Origin: Spirochaetia bacterium
Lineage (GTDB): Bacteria; Spirochaetota; Spirochaetia; DSM-16054; Sediminispirochaetaceae
Length of the DNA: 64,000 nucleotides
Reading direction: 5' to 3'
NCBI GenBank assembly: GCA_021736475.1
Contig: JAIPFV010000001.1
Coordinates: 1 to 64,000 of the forward strand
Within the stretch, counting starts at the first letter, position 1. Each line of letters begins with the position of its first letter. The position numbers and the translations under genes are program-made. Below are positions 43,749 through 52,626 of this stretch, piece after piece. The notes under the pieces were generated by a model. It did no database searches, was not told the origin of the DNA, and was given only the letters and a program-made list of their open reading frames with translations.

Positions 43749-43777
43749 TTGACGCTTGAATTCTGAATGAGTACTCT
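43749..43777 (+). promoter_or_regulatory. clpS-clpA-aat promoter
   Basis: TTGACG (43749-43754), 17-nt spacer, TACTCT (43772-43777). The leader is about 40 nt, ending in GAGGGGAACGAG before the clpS ATG. The -10 is weak, the -35 good. Confidence 0.5.
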
Positions 43778-43821
43778 TTAAATATACATCAAATTGAACC
43801 ATTTAACTGAGGGGAACGAGA

Positions 43822-44139
43822 ATGGCTGAGGAGACACGCAAAGGGCTCGGCACGGAGATAAAAGAGAAACAGAAACATAAGACCAGAGAACCCGATTTAT
43901 TTAAGGTTGTGCTTCTGAACGATGATTATACTACTATGGATTTTGTCGTATGGGTTATACAAAAGGTTTTTCATAAACCCGCCGCTGAAGCAACTAAGGT
44001 GATGATGGATGTTCATAAGAAAGGACGCGGGGTGGTAGGACGTTTTCCCTATGATATCGCCCGTACAAAAACAGTTCAGGTGAAACAACTGGCCAAGGAG
44101 AATGAATATCCCCTGGAATGTGTTCTTGAGAAGGAGTAA
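43822..44139 (+). CDS. clpS: ClpS N-degron adaptor
   Basis: 105 aa. The flexible N-terminus (about 1-25) contains KEKQKHKTREPDLFKVVLLN. The core has NDDYTTMDFVVWVIQKVFHK, whose Asn-Asp-Asp/Met site binds N-terminal hydrophobic residues, and the H in MMDVHKKGRG. Hands N-degron proteins to ClpA. Nine bases before clpA and in one operon with aat, which makes the N-degrons. Confidence 0.95.
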   Translation: MAEETRKGLGTEIKEKQKHKTREPDLFKVVLLNDDYTTMDFVVWVIQKVFHKPAAEATKVMMDVHKKGRGVVGRFPYDIARTKTVQVKQLAKENEYPLECVLEKE

Positions 44140-44147
44140 TAAACCGA

Positions 44148-46655
44148 ATGAAAATATCGGATGATGTACAAGGCGTAATTAACGCCGCATACCTAGAGGC
44201 AAAAGAGCGGCGAAACGAGTATCTTACCCCAGAGCATATCCTGTATGCTGCCCTGTTTTTTGAAAATGTCCAACAGTTGATAGATGGCTGCGGGGCAGAC
44301 AGCGGTACCATTAAAAGAGATGTAGAGGAGTATCTTGGTACCCACATTCCGATTGTTGAGAATGAAGAGCCAATACAAACTATTGGCGTACAAGAGGTCA
44401 TTGAGCAGGCAATTTTTCATACTGAACACTCATCAAAGGACGTGGTTGACTTAGGAGACCTCATGGTTTCGCTGTTTGATCAGGAGGAGAGCTTTGGTGC
44501 ATATTTTCTGCAGAATGCGGGGGTGAGCCGCTATAAACTGTTGCGTATAATAAGTCATGGCGGAATATTTGCGGAGTCCGAGATTGATGGGGAAGATGAG
44601 CTATATTCCGAGGACAATGACGAAGAGCTCGATGAAAGCGACACAGAAGATGGCTTTGAGCCGGAGGAATTGTCCGATGGACAGGACTCGGCTGCACACA
44701 CAAAGGGGCGGCGTCGTAAAACTGCCTTGCAGCGCTTTACCCGGGAACTCACTCAGGCTTCTGAGAAGGGTGAGCTGGAAAATCTGATAGGCCGGGAGGG
44801 GGTGGTTGAACGTACAATCCAGGTGTTATGCCGGCGTTTAAAAAATAACCCTGTACTGGTCGGTGAGGCAGGAGTCGGTAAAACGGCGATTGCCGAAGGT
44901 TTAGCAGCTCGCATTGCAGAAGATCGGGTACCAAAAACACTGAAGGGATATAAGCTCTACTCCCTCGATTTGGGGGGGATGCTGGCAGGTACAAAATACC
45001 GCGGCGATTTTGAAGAGCGAATGAAGCAAGTCTTAAAAGAACTGGAAACCGAACAGAGGGTTATACTCTTTATCGATGAGATACATTCGATAGTGGGTGC
45101 TGGAGCAGTGAGTGGCGGGGCGATGGACGCCTCTAACTTGCTTAAGCCGGCTATTTCATCCGGAAGTATCCGCTGCGTTGGTGCAACTACCTATGATGAG
45201 TTTAAGAAGTTCTTTGATAAAGACCGGGCCCTCTCACGCCGGTTTCAAAAGATTGAAGTGCAGGAAACCAGCCGTGATGAAACCCTGGAAATACTGAAGG
45301 GGATACGTGGGCGTTACGAAGAGTATCACGGGGTAAAATACGAGGACAGTGCCCTGGAGGCAATTGTAGATTTATCCGATCAATATATAAATGATCGTTA
45401 TCTGCCTGATAAAGCAATTGATGTGCTGGATGAGGCAGGGGCGTATACCCAGATGCTTACATTCCAGAGGCAGCTTGGCATACCCCTGGAGCCTGTGCAG
45501 CTTGATACAAGTGATCAGAGCTCACCAAGTGAGCAAAGCGAAGTAGATTCAGCAGAGCACGCAGAGGCGACGCCAACAGAAGCGACGCCGGCAGAGCATA
45601 CTGAAGCATCTGAGGGGGCTGACGAGGACGGACACTCTGAGGTGCAGGAAGCAGCCCCGGCTATAGTCATCGATGAGCATCTGATTGAACGGGTTGTGTC
45701 CAAGATTGCCCGGATTCCCGAGAAACGGGTGTCTACCCATGAGACAGAGCAGCTTCAGTACTTAGATGAAAACCTGAAAAAACAGGTGTATGGACAGGAC
45801 CAGGCCGTGGATACAGTGGCCAAGGCGGTAAAGCGTTCACGGGCCGGGTTTGGTAAGGCCGACCGCCCCGTAGCAAATCTATTGTTTGTCGGGCCCACTG
45901 GAGTAGGAAAAACAGAACTTGCACGTCAGTTAGCCGAAACAATGGGTGTGGAACTTCTGCGTTTCGATATGAGTGAATATCAGGAAAAACACACTGTTAG
46001 CCGCCTTGTCGGTTCTCCTCCCGGCTATGTCGGTTACGAAGAGGGAGGGCTGCTTACGGATGCCATTCGCAAACAGCCCCATGCGGTGTTGTTGTTAGAC
46101 GAAGTTGAAAAAGCTCATCAGGATATTTTCAATATACTGTTACAGATAATGGATTATGCAACCCTCACCGATAACAGTGGCCGCCATGCCGACTTCCGCA
46201 ACATAGTGTTGATTATGACCAGTAATGCCGGAGCCCGGGATTTAGATAAACCGATGATAGGTTTTGGGGAAAAGCGGGTTTCCGAAGGGGCTATACGCGA
46301 TGCGGTAGACCGTCTCTTCAGTCCGGAGTTTCGTAACCGTTTGGATAAGGTAGTTACCTTTAATCGACTTCCGAATGAAGTTGTGCTGCAGATTGTAGAT
46401 AAGGAGCTTCGTGAGTTCAGCCTGCAGTTGGAAGAGAAGCAGGTTCAGCTGGAGGTAACCGATGCTGCTCGGCAGTGGTTTGCTGATAACGGCTATTCAG
46501 CGGAATTCGGCGCACGAAACATCGCTCGGCTTATCCAGGAAAAAATAAAAGATTACTTTGTAGATGAAGTCCTGTTTGGCAAATTACAGAACGGGGGCAA
46601 GGCAATGGTGGATGTTCGCGAAGGAGAGATACATATCGATGCTGAATCTGCGTGA
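44148..46655 (+). CDS. clpA: ClpA-type AAA+ unfoldase
   Basis: 835 aa. N-domain (1-150) that docks ClpS; an acidic linker (about 155-190); D1 ATPase with GEAGVGKT (239-246); D2 ATPase with GPTGVGKT (582-589). Between D1 and D2 sits an unusual acidic, Ser/Thr/Ala/Glu-rich insertion of about 55 residues (about 452-507) just before the IDEHLIERVV helix. Near the C-terminus the loop MIGFGEKRV carries the IGF that docks in ClpP. No clpP in the window. Overlaps aat by 17 bases. Confidence 0.95.
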   Translation: MKISDDVQGVINAAYLEAKERRNEYLTPEHILYAALFFENVQQLIDGCGADSGTIKRDVEEYLGTHIPIVENEEPIQTIGVQEVIEQAIFHTEHSSKDVVDLGDLMVSLFDQEESFGAYFLQNAGVSRYKLLRIISHGGIFAESEIDGEDELYSEDNDEELDESDTEDGFEPEELSDGQDSAAHTKGRRRKTALQRFTRELTQASEKGELENLIGREGVVERTIQVLCRRLKNNPVLVGEAGVGKTAIAEGLAARIAEDRVPKTLKGYKLYSLDLGGMLAGTKYRGDFEERMKQVLKELETEQRVILFIDEIHSIVGAGAVSGGAMDASNLLKPAISSGSIRCVGATTYDEFKKFFDKDRALSRRFQKIEVQETSRDETLEILKGIRGRYEEYHGVKYEDSALEAIVDLSDQYINDRYLPDKAIDVLDEAGAYTQMLTFQRQLGIPLEPVQLDTSDQSSPSEQSEVDSAEHAEATPTEATPAEHTEASEGADEDGHSEVQEAAPAIVIDEHLIERVVSKIARIPEKRVSTHETEQLQYLDENLKKQVYGQDQAVDTVAKAVKRSRAGFGKADRPVANLLFVGPTGVGKTELARQLAETMGVELLRFDMSEYQEKHTVSRLVGSPPGYVGYEEGGLLTDAIRKQPHAVLLLDEVEKAHQDIFNILLQIMDYATLTDNSGRHADFRNIVLIMTSNAGARDLDKPMIGFGEKRVSEGAIRDAVDRLFSPEFRNRLDKVVTFNRLPNEVVLQIVDKELREFSLQLEEKQVQLEVTDAARQWFADNGYSAEFGARNIARLIQEKIKDYFVDEVLFGKLQNGGKAMVDVREGEIHIDAESA

Positions 46656-47412
46656 TGTCCCCCGGCTGAACGAGGACCAGCACCTCAAATTTTCCTTCGA
46701 GGATGTTTCCCCCCTCGGGATTGTAGCCGTGCATGGAAACCTCTCCCCGGGAATTCTGTTGTCTGCATATAGGCAGGGCATTTTTCCTTGGTATGATGAT
46801 GAGAGTCCTATCCTGTGGTGGAGCCCTGACCCTCGCTTCATTCTTATTCCGAAGGAGTTGCATATTCCAAAATCACTTCGAAAGGAATTGCGGAAAAACT
46901 CTTTTATGATAACAGTAGATCAGGCTTTTCCGGATGTAATACGCGAATGCGCCCAGGTATCGCGAAAGGAACAGGATGGTACCTGGATTGTGAGTGAAAT
47001 GCAGCAGGCTTATATCCACCTCCACAATTTAGGCTACGCCCATTCAGTTGAGGTATGGCAGGAGGGTAAGCTGGTAGGTGGTTTATACGGGGTTTCCCTT
47101 GGGCGTGCTTTTTTTGGTGAGTCTATGTTCTCCCATACCAGTAATGCCTCGAAGACTGCCTTTGTCCTTTTGACTAAGGCGCTGGAGGAGAAAGGTTTTG
47201 GCTTGATCGACAGCCAGGTATATACCGAGCATCTTACTCAGTTTGGAGCCCATGAGATAGCCCGAAGTGATTTTTTAGAAATGCTGCCGGAAATATTGAG
47301 CGCTCCTACCAAGAGGGGCTCTTGGAGCAGCTGGATTGACCTTGAACACATAAAAGCCCGTATGAGTGATACCGTCGGTGGGACTATACCATCCGAGCCA
47401 GTGCAAAAGTAA
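46639..47412 (+). CDS. aat: Leucyl/phenylalanyl-tRNA-protein transferase
   Basis: 257 aa from ATG at 46639, inside the clpA 3' end, with GAAGGAGAGA upstream. An earlier ATG (46564) would overlap clpA by 92 bases without a ribosome site. Signatures: SAYRQGIFPWYDDESPILWW, DPRFILIPKELHIPKSLRK, VSRKEQDGTWIV, GYAHSVEVWQEGKLVGGLYG, GRAFFGESMFS. Attaches Leu/Phe from tRNA to protein N-termini with Lys/Arg, creating substrates for ClpS-ClpA. The 3' end overlaps the opposing AEC gene by 29 bases. Confidence 0.95.
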   Translation: MLNLRDVPRLNEDQHLKFSFEDVSPLGIVAVHGNLSPGILLSAYRQGIFPWYDDESPILWWSPDPRFILIPKELHIPKSLRKELRKNSFMITVDQAFPDVIRECAQVSRKEQDGTWIVSEMQQAYIHLHNLGYAHSVEVWQEGKLVGGLYGVSLGRAFFGESMFSHTSNASKTAFVLLTKALEEKGFGLIDSQVYTEHLTQFGAHEIARSDFLEMLPEILSAPTKRGSWSSWIDLEHIKARMSDTVGGTIPSEPVQK

Positions 47413-48280
47413 GAGGTATGGTGATGATGCTGAGTGTGGTGGTTATGACCACTATGTTTTGTGCATGCCCAGTCTCTGCCCCATAACGGGAGGGCAGTAC
47501 ATAGGAGAACACCGCTGCAGGGAGTGCCGAGGCTACAATCACCACTGTTTTTGTCAGTCCCTGCAAATCGAACATAACCACGCTTGCAAGCCCGATCAAC
47601 AGGCCGACTCCCATTCTGAGAATAATCCCTCCCACTATATGGCGGTCAACGTAGGGCTTTTTGGAGCTGAGGGAGCATCCTACTACAAACGCAGCGAGCG
47701 GAGGAGCCGCATCACCTGCAAAGCTGCAGGTATCGATCAGAACAGCCGGAAGTACAATATTAAGCAGATTGGCACTGAAGCCGAGTATTACAGCCCACAG
47801 TATGGGAGAGAATAGGGAAAGTTTGAGACCCTTTAAGGTGAAGCCGCCTCCGACAATGAAAAAACCTAAAGTAAAAATGAACAAAGTCTGGATCTGATCG
47901 AACACAATAATAATATTCATGGCAGATTCACCGCTCCAGAGTTTCATCAACGGTATCCCCAGAAAGCCGGAGTTCATAAATATTACCGGCATGGCAAAGC
48001 CGCGTATGTCAATTCCTGCAAGTCGGCTGTATAGGATGGCGCTCCCATACAGTGCAAATACCATAAAACTGACAGTACCTAAGAGGTCTGCCATTTCTGA
48101 AGGAGTAATATCCGAGCGATAGAGGCTGCCGAAAACCAGCAGGGGTACAAAAAAGTCGACTAAAATTCGGGTAAGAGTATCCTCATGGATGGAGAAAGCA
48201 GCTCCCATAATCCAGCCGCCAGCCATTAGGATGAAAAGGGGCAGCAGCACAACAAAGGTGTCTATAAAATATGTAATCAT
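47384..48280 (-). CDS. AEC-family transporter
   Basis: 298 aa, about 8-10 TM helices covering nearly the whole chain (ILMAGGWIMGAAF near the start; IPLMKLW and ILWAVILGFSANLL in the middle). Family members export or import small organic acids, such as malonate or malate, or auxin-like compounds. The length is at the low end for AEC proteins. The last gene of a minus-strand run that begins with the HD-GYP gene. Substrate unknown. Confidence 0.8.
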   Translation of the reverse strand: MITYFIDTFVVLLPLFILMAGGWIMGAAFSIHEDTLTRILVDFFVPLLVFGSLYRSDITPSEMADLLGTVSFMVFALYGSAILYSRLAGIDIRGFAMPVIFMNSGFLGIPLMKLWSGESAMNIIIVFDQIQTLFIFTLGFFIVGGGFTLKGLKLSLFSPILWAVILGFSANLLNIVLPAVLIDTCSFAGDAAPPLAAFVVGCSLSSKKPYVDRHIVGGIILRMGVGLLIGLASVVMFDLQGLTKTVVIVASALPAAVFSYVLPSRYGAETGHAQNIVVITTTLSIITIPLTFALARMV

Positions 48281-48294
48281 TGAATTTGGCCTGC

Positions 48295-49956
48295 TTAGGT
48301 GTAAAAAATACTGTCGCCGACAAACTCCCGTAAGATTGAATGATGCGGTACAAGTGTCGGTGGAATAGGGCTGAAATTTTCCAGGAATGACAACAGTCGC
48401 CGAGCCTCGTTGTACACCTCGTGATGGGGTTTGACGGTTTTAAGCAGGGGTTCTACAAACGGTTTTAGTACAGATAGTTCGTAATCCAGAGCAGAGTTAA
48501 AGGCGGAGTCGGCCTCGTTCTGATAGGGAAAAATATTTTTGTTTTCTCCGCGCCTGACGGAATCCCACATGTTCAGGGTTCCGAGAGCCGGGTTACCACG
48601 AAACTGATGGTCCCTGACTATTCGTCGGATAAGTCGGTTATCGGTGGTCGAAATACGGTTATGGTCATCCAAATTGAGCTGGGTGAGGGCCGAGATATAA
48701 ACCCTGTATTTTCGCTCTTCAGGAATGTGCGGAGTCAGATCGGGGTTAAGCCCGTGGATTCCCTCCATCAGTAAAATACTGCGGTTGCCAAATTGCAGTT
48801 TGGTTCCCTGTTCTTTTGGTCTTTGCAATTTAAAATCAAAGATTGGAATCTCAACCTCCCGGTTGTCAAACAGCGACAGCAGATGGTTATTCAACAGCTT
48901 TACATTCAGGGCATGTAGATCTTCGAAATTCGGTTTACCCTGTTCATCAAGCGGAGTCTGTTCTTTCGGAAGAAAGTAATCATCCAAGCCGATGATTACG
49001 GGATTGAACCCGAGAACCCTCAGCTGTATTGCCAGGCGCCGGGTGAAGGTGGTTTTGCCGGAGGATGAAGGACCGGCAATGAGTACCACCTTCACTGTAT
49101 CCCGGTGTTCATGAATTTGATCGGCTATCAGGGAAATCTTTTTTTCATGCAGTCCTTCGGCCACCTGAATAAAATGGGCAATCCCCCGGTTTTCGATAAG
49201 CTCATTGAGACGGCCGGTGCAGTTTACCTCCAGAATTTTTCCCCAGGCTTTGTACTCCTTGAATATTGAGAAGAGTACCGGGTTATCTTGAAACTCTGCA
49301 ATCTTATCCGGACTCTTTGACTGCGGGAATCGCAGCAGAAAGCCGGGAGCGTAATTTCGCAGTTCAAAAATAAACAGGAGGTCGGTACTAGCGACTAAAG
49401 GCTCATAGGAGAGGTCGATGTAACCGCCGCAGTTGTATACCGGGATTTTGGGTTCATTTTTAAACTTCAGCAGCTTCTCTGTGGCATCTAAGCCTGATTT
49501 ACTTACATATTCGACTGTCTGCTCGTATGAGAGCACCTGACGTTCTATCGGGAGGGCCTGCTGGACGAGGGAGTGCATCATCTGCTCCAGCTGCTGGATC
49601 TCTTCGTTCGAGATGGAGGACATACCTTCGTAGTAGTAATAAAAACCATCACCAAGGCTGTGACCGATAATAAGATGTCGCTCGGGAAACAGTTCTTGCG
49701 ATGCCTTTGCCAACAGAAAGCTGAGAGACCGGCGATAGATACGATTGCCGTAATGGCTGTAAAGGCGAACTGGCTTGACCTCGGTATCGATCTCTACCTT
49801 ATAGGAGAGAGAAGTAAGGGTATTATTGACTAAAGCGGCCACAATCGGGTTAGTGTCCCGGCTGCTCATTCCCTTTTCAAAAATTGTACTTACCCGGGTA
49901 CCATAGGGGTATTCGCGGCGTTCCCCTGATTCCAGGCTTACCTCAACTGTGTACAT
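48295..49956 (-). CDS. TGS-domain nucleoside kinase (uridine kinase-like)
   Basis: 553 aa. An N-terminal TGS-like beta domain (1-60, with YPYGTRVSTIFE), a middle region resembling the threonyl-tRNA synthetase additional domain (HSLGDGFYYYYEG), then a C-terminal P-loop kinase of the uridine kinase/phosphoribulokinase family (IAGPSSSGKTTFTRRLAIQL near residue 294, DDYFLPKEQTPLDE, LLMEGIHGLNPDLT). The same fusion is found in clostridia, Thermotoga and treponemes and is annotated as nucleoside kinase. Overlaps the 65-aa gene by 14 bases, indicating coupling. Confidence 0.88.
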   Translation of the reverse strand: MYTVEVSLESGERREYPYGTRVSTIFEKGMSSRDTNPIVAALVNNTLTSLSYKVEIDTEVKPVRLYSHYGNRIYRRSLSFLLAKASQELFPERHLIIGHSLGDGFYYYYEGMSSISNEEIQQLEQMMHSLVQQALPIERQVLSYEQTVEYVSKSGLDATEKLLKFKNEPKIPVYNCGGYIDLSYEPLVASTDLLFIFELRNYAPGFLLRFPQSKSPDKIAEFQDNPVLFSIFKEYKAWGKILEVNCTGRLNELIENRGIAHFIQVAEGLHEKKISLIADQIHEHRDTVKVVLIAGPSSSGKTTFTRRLAIQLRVLGFNPVIIGLDDYFLPKEQTPLDEQGKPNFEDLHALNVKLLNNHLLSLFDNREVEIPIFDFKLQRPKEQGTKLQFGNRSILLMEGIHGLNPDLTPHIPEERKYRVYISALTQLNLDDHNRISTTDNRLIRRIVRDHQFRGNPALGTLNMWDSVRRGENKNIFPYQNEADSAFNSALDYELSVLKPFVEPLLKTVKPHHEVYNEARRLLSFLENFSPIPPTLVPHHSILREFVGDSIFYT

Positions 49957-50140
49957 TGCGCCCTCCCCTAGTATGATCTGTCGTCTTTACTGCTGCTTGT
50001 ACTGCTTTGAGCCACGGACCAGGACCTACATAGTGGGGCTTTGGCTCTACTATTTTTTCTAACTCTTTCAGATTATTAAGCGGCTGAGGTTGCAGAAGCT
50101 CTGCTTTCCTCCGGCGAATACTTTCGATGTCAATGCTCAT
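49943..50140 (-). CDS. Small protein of unknown function
   Basis: 65 aa. Supported as real by AAGGAG seven bases before its ATG and by tight packing: 27 bases after the 401-aa gene and a 14-base overlap with the kinase. Basic N-terminal helix (IESIRRRKAELLQPQPLNN), then a Pro/Gly-rich turn (PKPHYVGPGPWLKAVQAAV) that could be a second helix. No signal peptide or TM segment. Family not recognised. Confidence 0.65.
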   Translation of the reverse strand: MSIDIESIRRRKAELLQPQPLNNLKELEKIVEPKPHYVGPGPWLKAVQAAVKTTDHTRGGRNVHS

Positions 50141-50167
50141 ACTGTTTCTCCTTAAAGTTAGAATCCC

Positions 50168-51373
50168 TTAAAATAATTCGAGTTGCCGCGGCGCATTGTG
50201 GTCCTGAGCAGGATCGCTGTGCTGTTCTACTTCTCTACTAATTATTGCCGAAGGACTTTCGGCTTCATTCTCAGGCTGTAAGACATCCTGAGCTGTTAAG
50301 TTGATTTGGACTAACTGATACAGCCATGAGTAGGCATCCTGCGGGGGTGTAGGTGCATGAAATAGAGTATCTAGTGGAGGATCCAGCTCCTGGAGGTGAA
50401 TTCGAACCTCATCATATAGTTTTTTTACCAGCGATGTCAGTCCTCGCGAGTATTCCCGGTTTTCATACAACTGCAGATAAGTGCCGTCTCTTTGAAACTC
50501 TTGAATGATATCGGCAATAAGAGATAGGAGAGCTGCTAACTCTGTCTGAGTAACAAGTCCGGAGGTTAGGTTTCCAATAGCATAGCGCAGCCAAAACAGT
50601 ATGCTTATATCCGGTTCAACGGCTTGCAGGGCGATAGCGGTAAGGCGAAGCCCCTCTACCTCTCCAAACATTATTTTAAAACGATTGAGAATAAAGCTCA
50701 GATCATACTCCTGCTCAGCAGCCGTCTGCATACTCCACAAGGCCAGTCGCCGGGCGGCTTGTGGATAAGAAGAAAGCAGGTCCTGCACCAGGAGCATTGC
50801 CGTTTCGTTGAAAGCCTCTTCCAACTGATCTTCCAGGTATTCTGTGAGCTGTTCAACCGCGCTTTGCAGAAAAGCCTTGTCTTCCCGCACAGCTTCTATC
50901 AGACCATGGGCACAGGAGGCCGGCGGGGTAGAAGTGTCCGCCCGGGTCAAGTGAAGTAGGATAGGCTTGAGTTCCGCCGGAGGGCTTTCTGCAGGTATTT
51001 GCTCTAGGAGCTGCAGCATATTATCCCGGTCGGCTTGGTAGAAAGAGAGGATTGACAGGACGGCATTTTTCCACGGATAGAAAGGTGATTCTTCGGTAAT
51101 CTCCTGCAGACGGTTGAGAACCTCCGGATTGTACATGCCGTTAGTCACCGATTCCAGAGCATCCGATACGATAATAGACTCCTCCGCCATGCCCTCCGGT
51201 AGTTTGAATTTTGTATCATCACGATAAAGATAGGGGCTTGTAATAAGCTTTTTAAGCTCACCGATTGCTGTCCTATAGTTGGCCGACCCAATTTCTTCTG
51301 TGTGCAGCGAAAGGAGCAACTGTTCGATCTTACGATTCACTGTTGTAGTTTTCATATTGTACATCGCTTTCAT
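50168..51373 (-). CDS. Unknown helical protein ending in QLELF
   Basis: 401 aa, almost all predicted helical, soluble, acidic, no signal peptide. I recognise no family. The N-terminus has three in-frame ATGs within seven codons and no strong ribosome site, so the start is uncertain. The final 50 residues are low complexity (PENEAESPSAIISREVEQHS) and end in RQLELF at the very C-terminus, which matches the sliding-clamp-binding pentapeptide pattern QL(S/D)LF. Lies in the run HD-GYP, this gene, 65-aa gene, kinase, AEC. Inference: a spirochaete protein that may contact the replication clamp. Confidence 0.75.
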   Translation of the reverse strand: MKAMYNMKTTTVNRKIEQLLLSLHTEEIGSANYRTAIGELKKLITSPYLYRDDTKFKLPEGMAEESIIVSDALESVTNGMYNPEVLNRLQEITEESPFYPWKNAVLSILSFYQADRDNMLQLLEQIPAESPPAELKPILLHLTRADTSTPPASCAHGLIEAVREDKAFLQSAVEQLTEYLEDQLEEAFNETAMLLVQDLLSSYPQAARRLALWSMQTAAEQEYDLSFILNRFKIMFGEVEGLRLTAIALQAVEPDISILFWLRYAIGNLTSGLVTQTELAALLSLIADIIQEFQRDGTYLQLYENREYSRGLTSLVKKLYDEVRIHLQELDPPLDTLFHAPTPPQDAYSWLYQLVQINLTAQDVLQPENEAESPSAIISREVEQHSDPAQDHNAPRQLELF

Positions 51374-51399
51374 TTCAGTTCAGTTCAGTAACAATGAGG

Positions 51400-52557
51400 T
51401 TATTGCTGAATGTATTGTTTCAACTCTTTTACTTCGTTTTTAGTAAGCGGACGCTCGATGACAACTTCATCGCTGTCTTTCGGCTGAACGATTGGTCGAT
51501 CGCGGAAGGGGGTATTGTTCTCATTTATCAGCAGACGAACCAGTGGATGCTTGGGCTCCTTTGGATCGGTCTTTACAATAACACCTGTAGCCCCATTGGA
51601 CATGCGTACATAAGTCCCAATAGGATATACCGAGAGCGTGTAGACTAAAGCGCGCAGAATACGTTCATCATATCGCTTACCCATCTCTTTCGCAAGGTCC
51701 ATGATACTAGTATGTCCATCACGTCCGTCACGAAAGGGCCGTTTAGAGGTGGCCGCGGAATAGGCAGATGCTACTCCTACAATTTTTCCGTAGAGAGAAA
51801 TATCATCGCCCTTTAGTTTGCGCGGATACCCGGTACCGTCAACATACTCATGATGCTCAAGGACCGCAACGCACACCGCCGGTGGAAAGCCTGCCTCTTT
51901 CAGGATTTTGTAGCTGATGACAGGATGAGCAATAATGGTCTTTCTCTCTTGTTCGCTAAGTCGGCGGTCGTGTTGGTATACTTCAGGAGGAATGCGGAGC
52001 ATTCCGATTTCATGCATTAAAGCCGCAGTTCCAAGATCAATCTGCTTATGCGGAGGAAGCCGTAAAAAGTCTGCCACTGCCAAGGCAAATACCGCTGTCT
52101 TGACTGCGTGGGGCACTACATAGTTGACGTCTTCTCGTTCGGGAATGTATACACTCAGCAAATATCGCTTGTTGTGCTTCAGCTCCTCCATGATCTCTTT
52201 GGCAATCTCGATGACACTATCGTGATAGATAAGCCCTTTCTCAAGGAAATGCTTGAACAGTTCATTGATCTTTTTAACCATCTTGTTAAAAAAGTCTGTT
52301 GCCTGTTTCTCTGCCTCATGGTCCTTGATATCCTGGTCCAGTAAAGATTCTCCCTCGTTTCCTCCTCCAGAGCTCGGAGGAGCACCGGAGGGGAGTCCAT
52401 CGGTGAGTACCTGCTCGTAATGCCACTTTTCCAGCCGCTTAATTAGCTCCTCTGTGATTGGAGTTTCAGGAGAGAGTATAATATATTTTGAATCGAGATA
52501 GACCGGAGCATCGATGTAGGTGTTTACTTGTAGTTGGTTTACCGAGACCTTTTTCAT
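51400..52557 (-). CDS. HD-GYP domain protein, altered HD pair
   Basis: 385 aa from ATG at 52557; a GTG 13 codons earlier is in frame. An N-terminal domain of about 65 residues (ITEELIKRLEKWHYEQVLTD) of the type common before HD-GYP domains, a helical linker, then HD-GYP (about 165-320). The metal pair normally HD is H182-E183 (LMHEIGML), and the following Lys is Met. Downstream HHE (235-237) and DGTGYP (240-245) are kept. Cyclic-di-GMP phosphodiesterase activity is possible but may be altered. A C-terminal small beta domain (YVRMSNGATGVIVKTDPKEP) follows, as in many spirochaete versions. First gene of the minus-strand run. Confidence 0.87.
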   Translation of the reverse strand: MKKVSVNQLQVNTYIDAPVYLDSKYIILSPETPITEELIKRLEKWHYEQVLTDGLPSGAPPSSGGGNEGESLLDQDIKDHEAEKQATDFFNKMVKKINELFKHFLEKGLIYHDSVIEIAKEIMEELKHNKRYLLSVYIPEREDVNYVVPHAVKTAVFALAVADFLRLPPHKQIDLGTAALMHEIGMLRIPPEVYQHDRRLSEQERKTIIAHPVISYKILKEAGFPPAVCVAVLEHHEYVDGTGYPRKLKGDDISLYGKIVGVASAYSAATSKRPFRDGRDGHTSIMDLAKEMGKRYDERILRALVYTLSVYPIGTYVRMSNGATGVIVKTDPKEPKHPLVRLLINENNTPFRDRPIVQPKDSDEVVIERPLTKNEVKELKQYIQQ

Positions 52558-52568
52558 ATAAGTGACCG

Positions 52569-52597
52569 TTGACCCCTTAAATTGTATAAAGTACACT
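52569..52597 (+). promoter_or_regulatory. Promoter for the 52.6-kb membrane protein gene
   Basis: TTGACC (52569-52574), 17-nt spacer, TACACT (52592-52597). The leader is about 23 nt with GGAG (52615-52618) before the GTG at 52627. It lies in the divergent gap with the HD-GYP gene. Confidence 0.55.
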
Positions 52598-52626
52598 CTC
52601 TCATATATATTATAGGAGAAAAAAGC

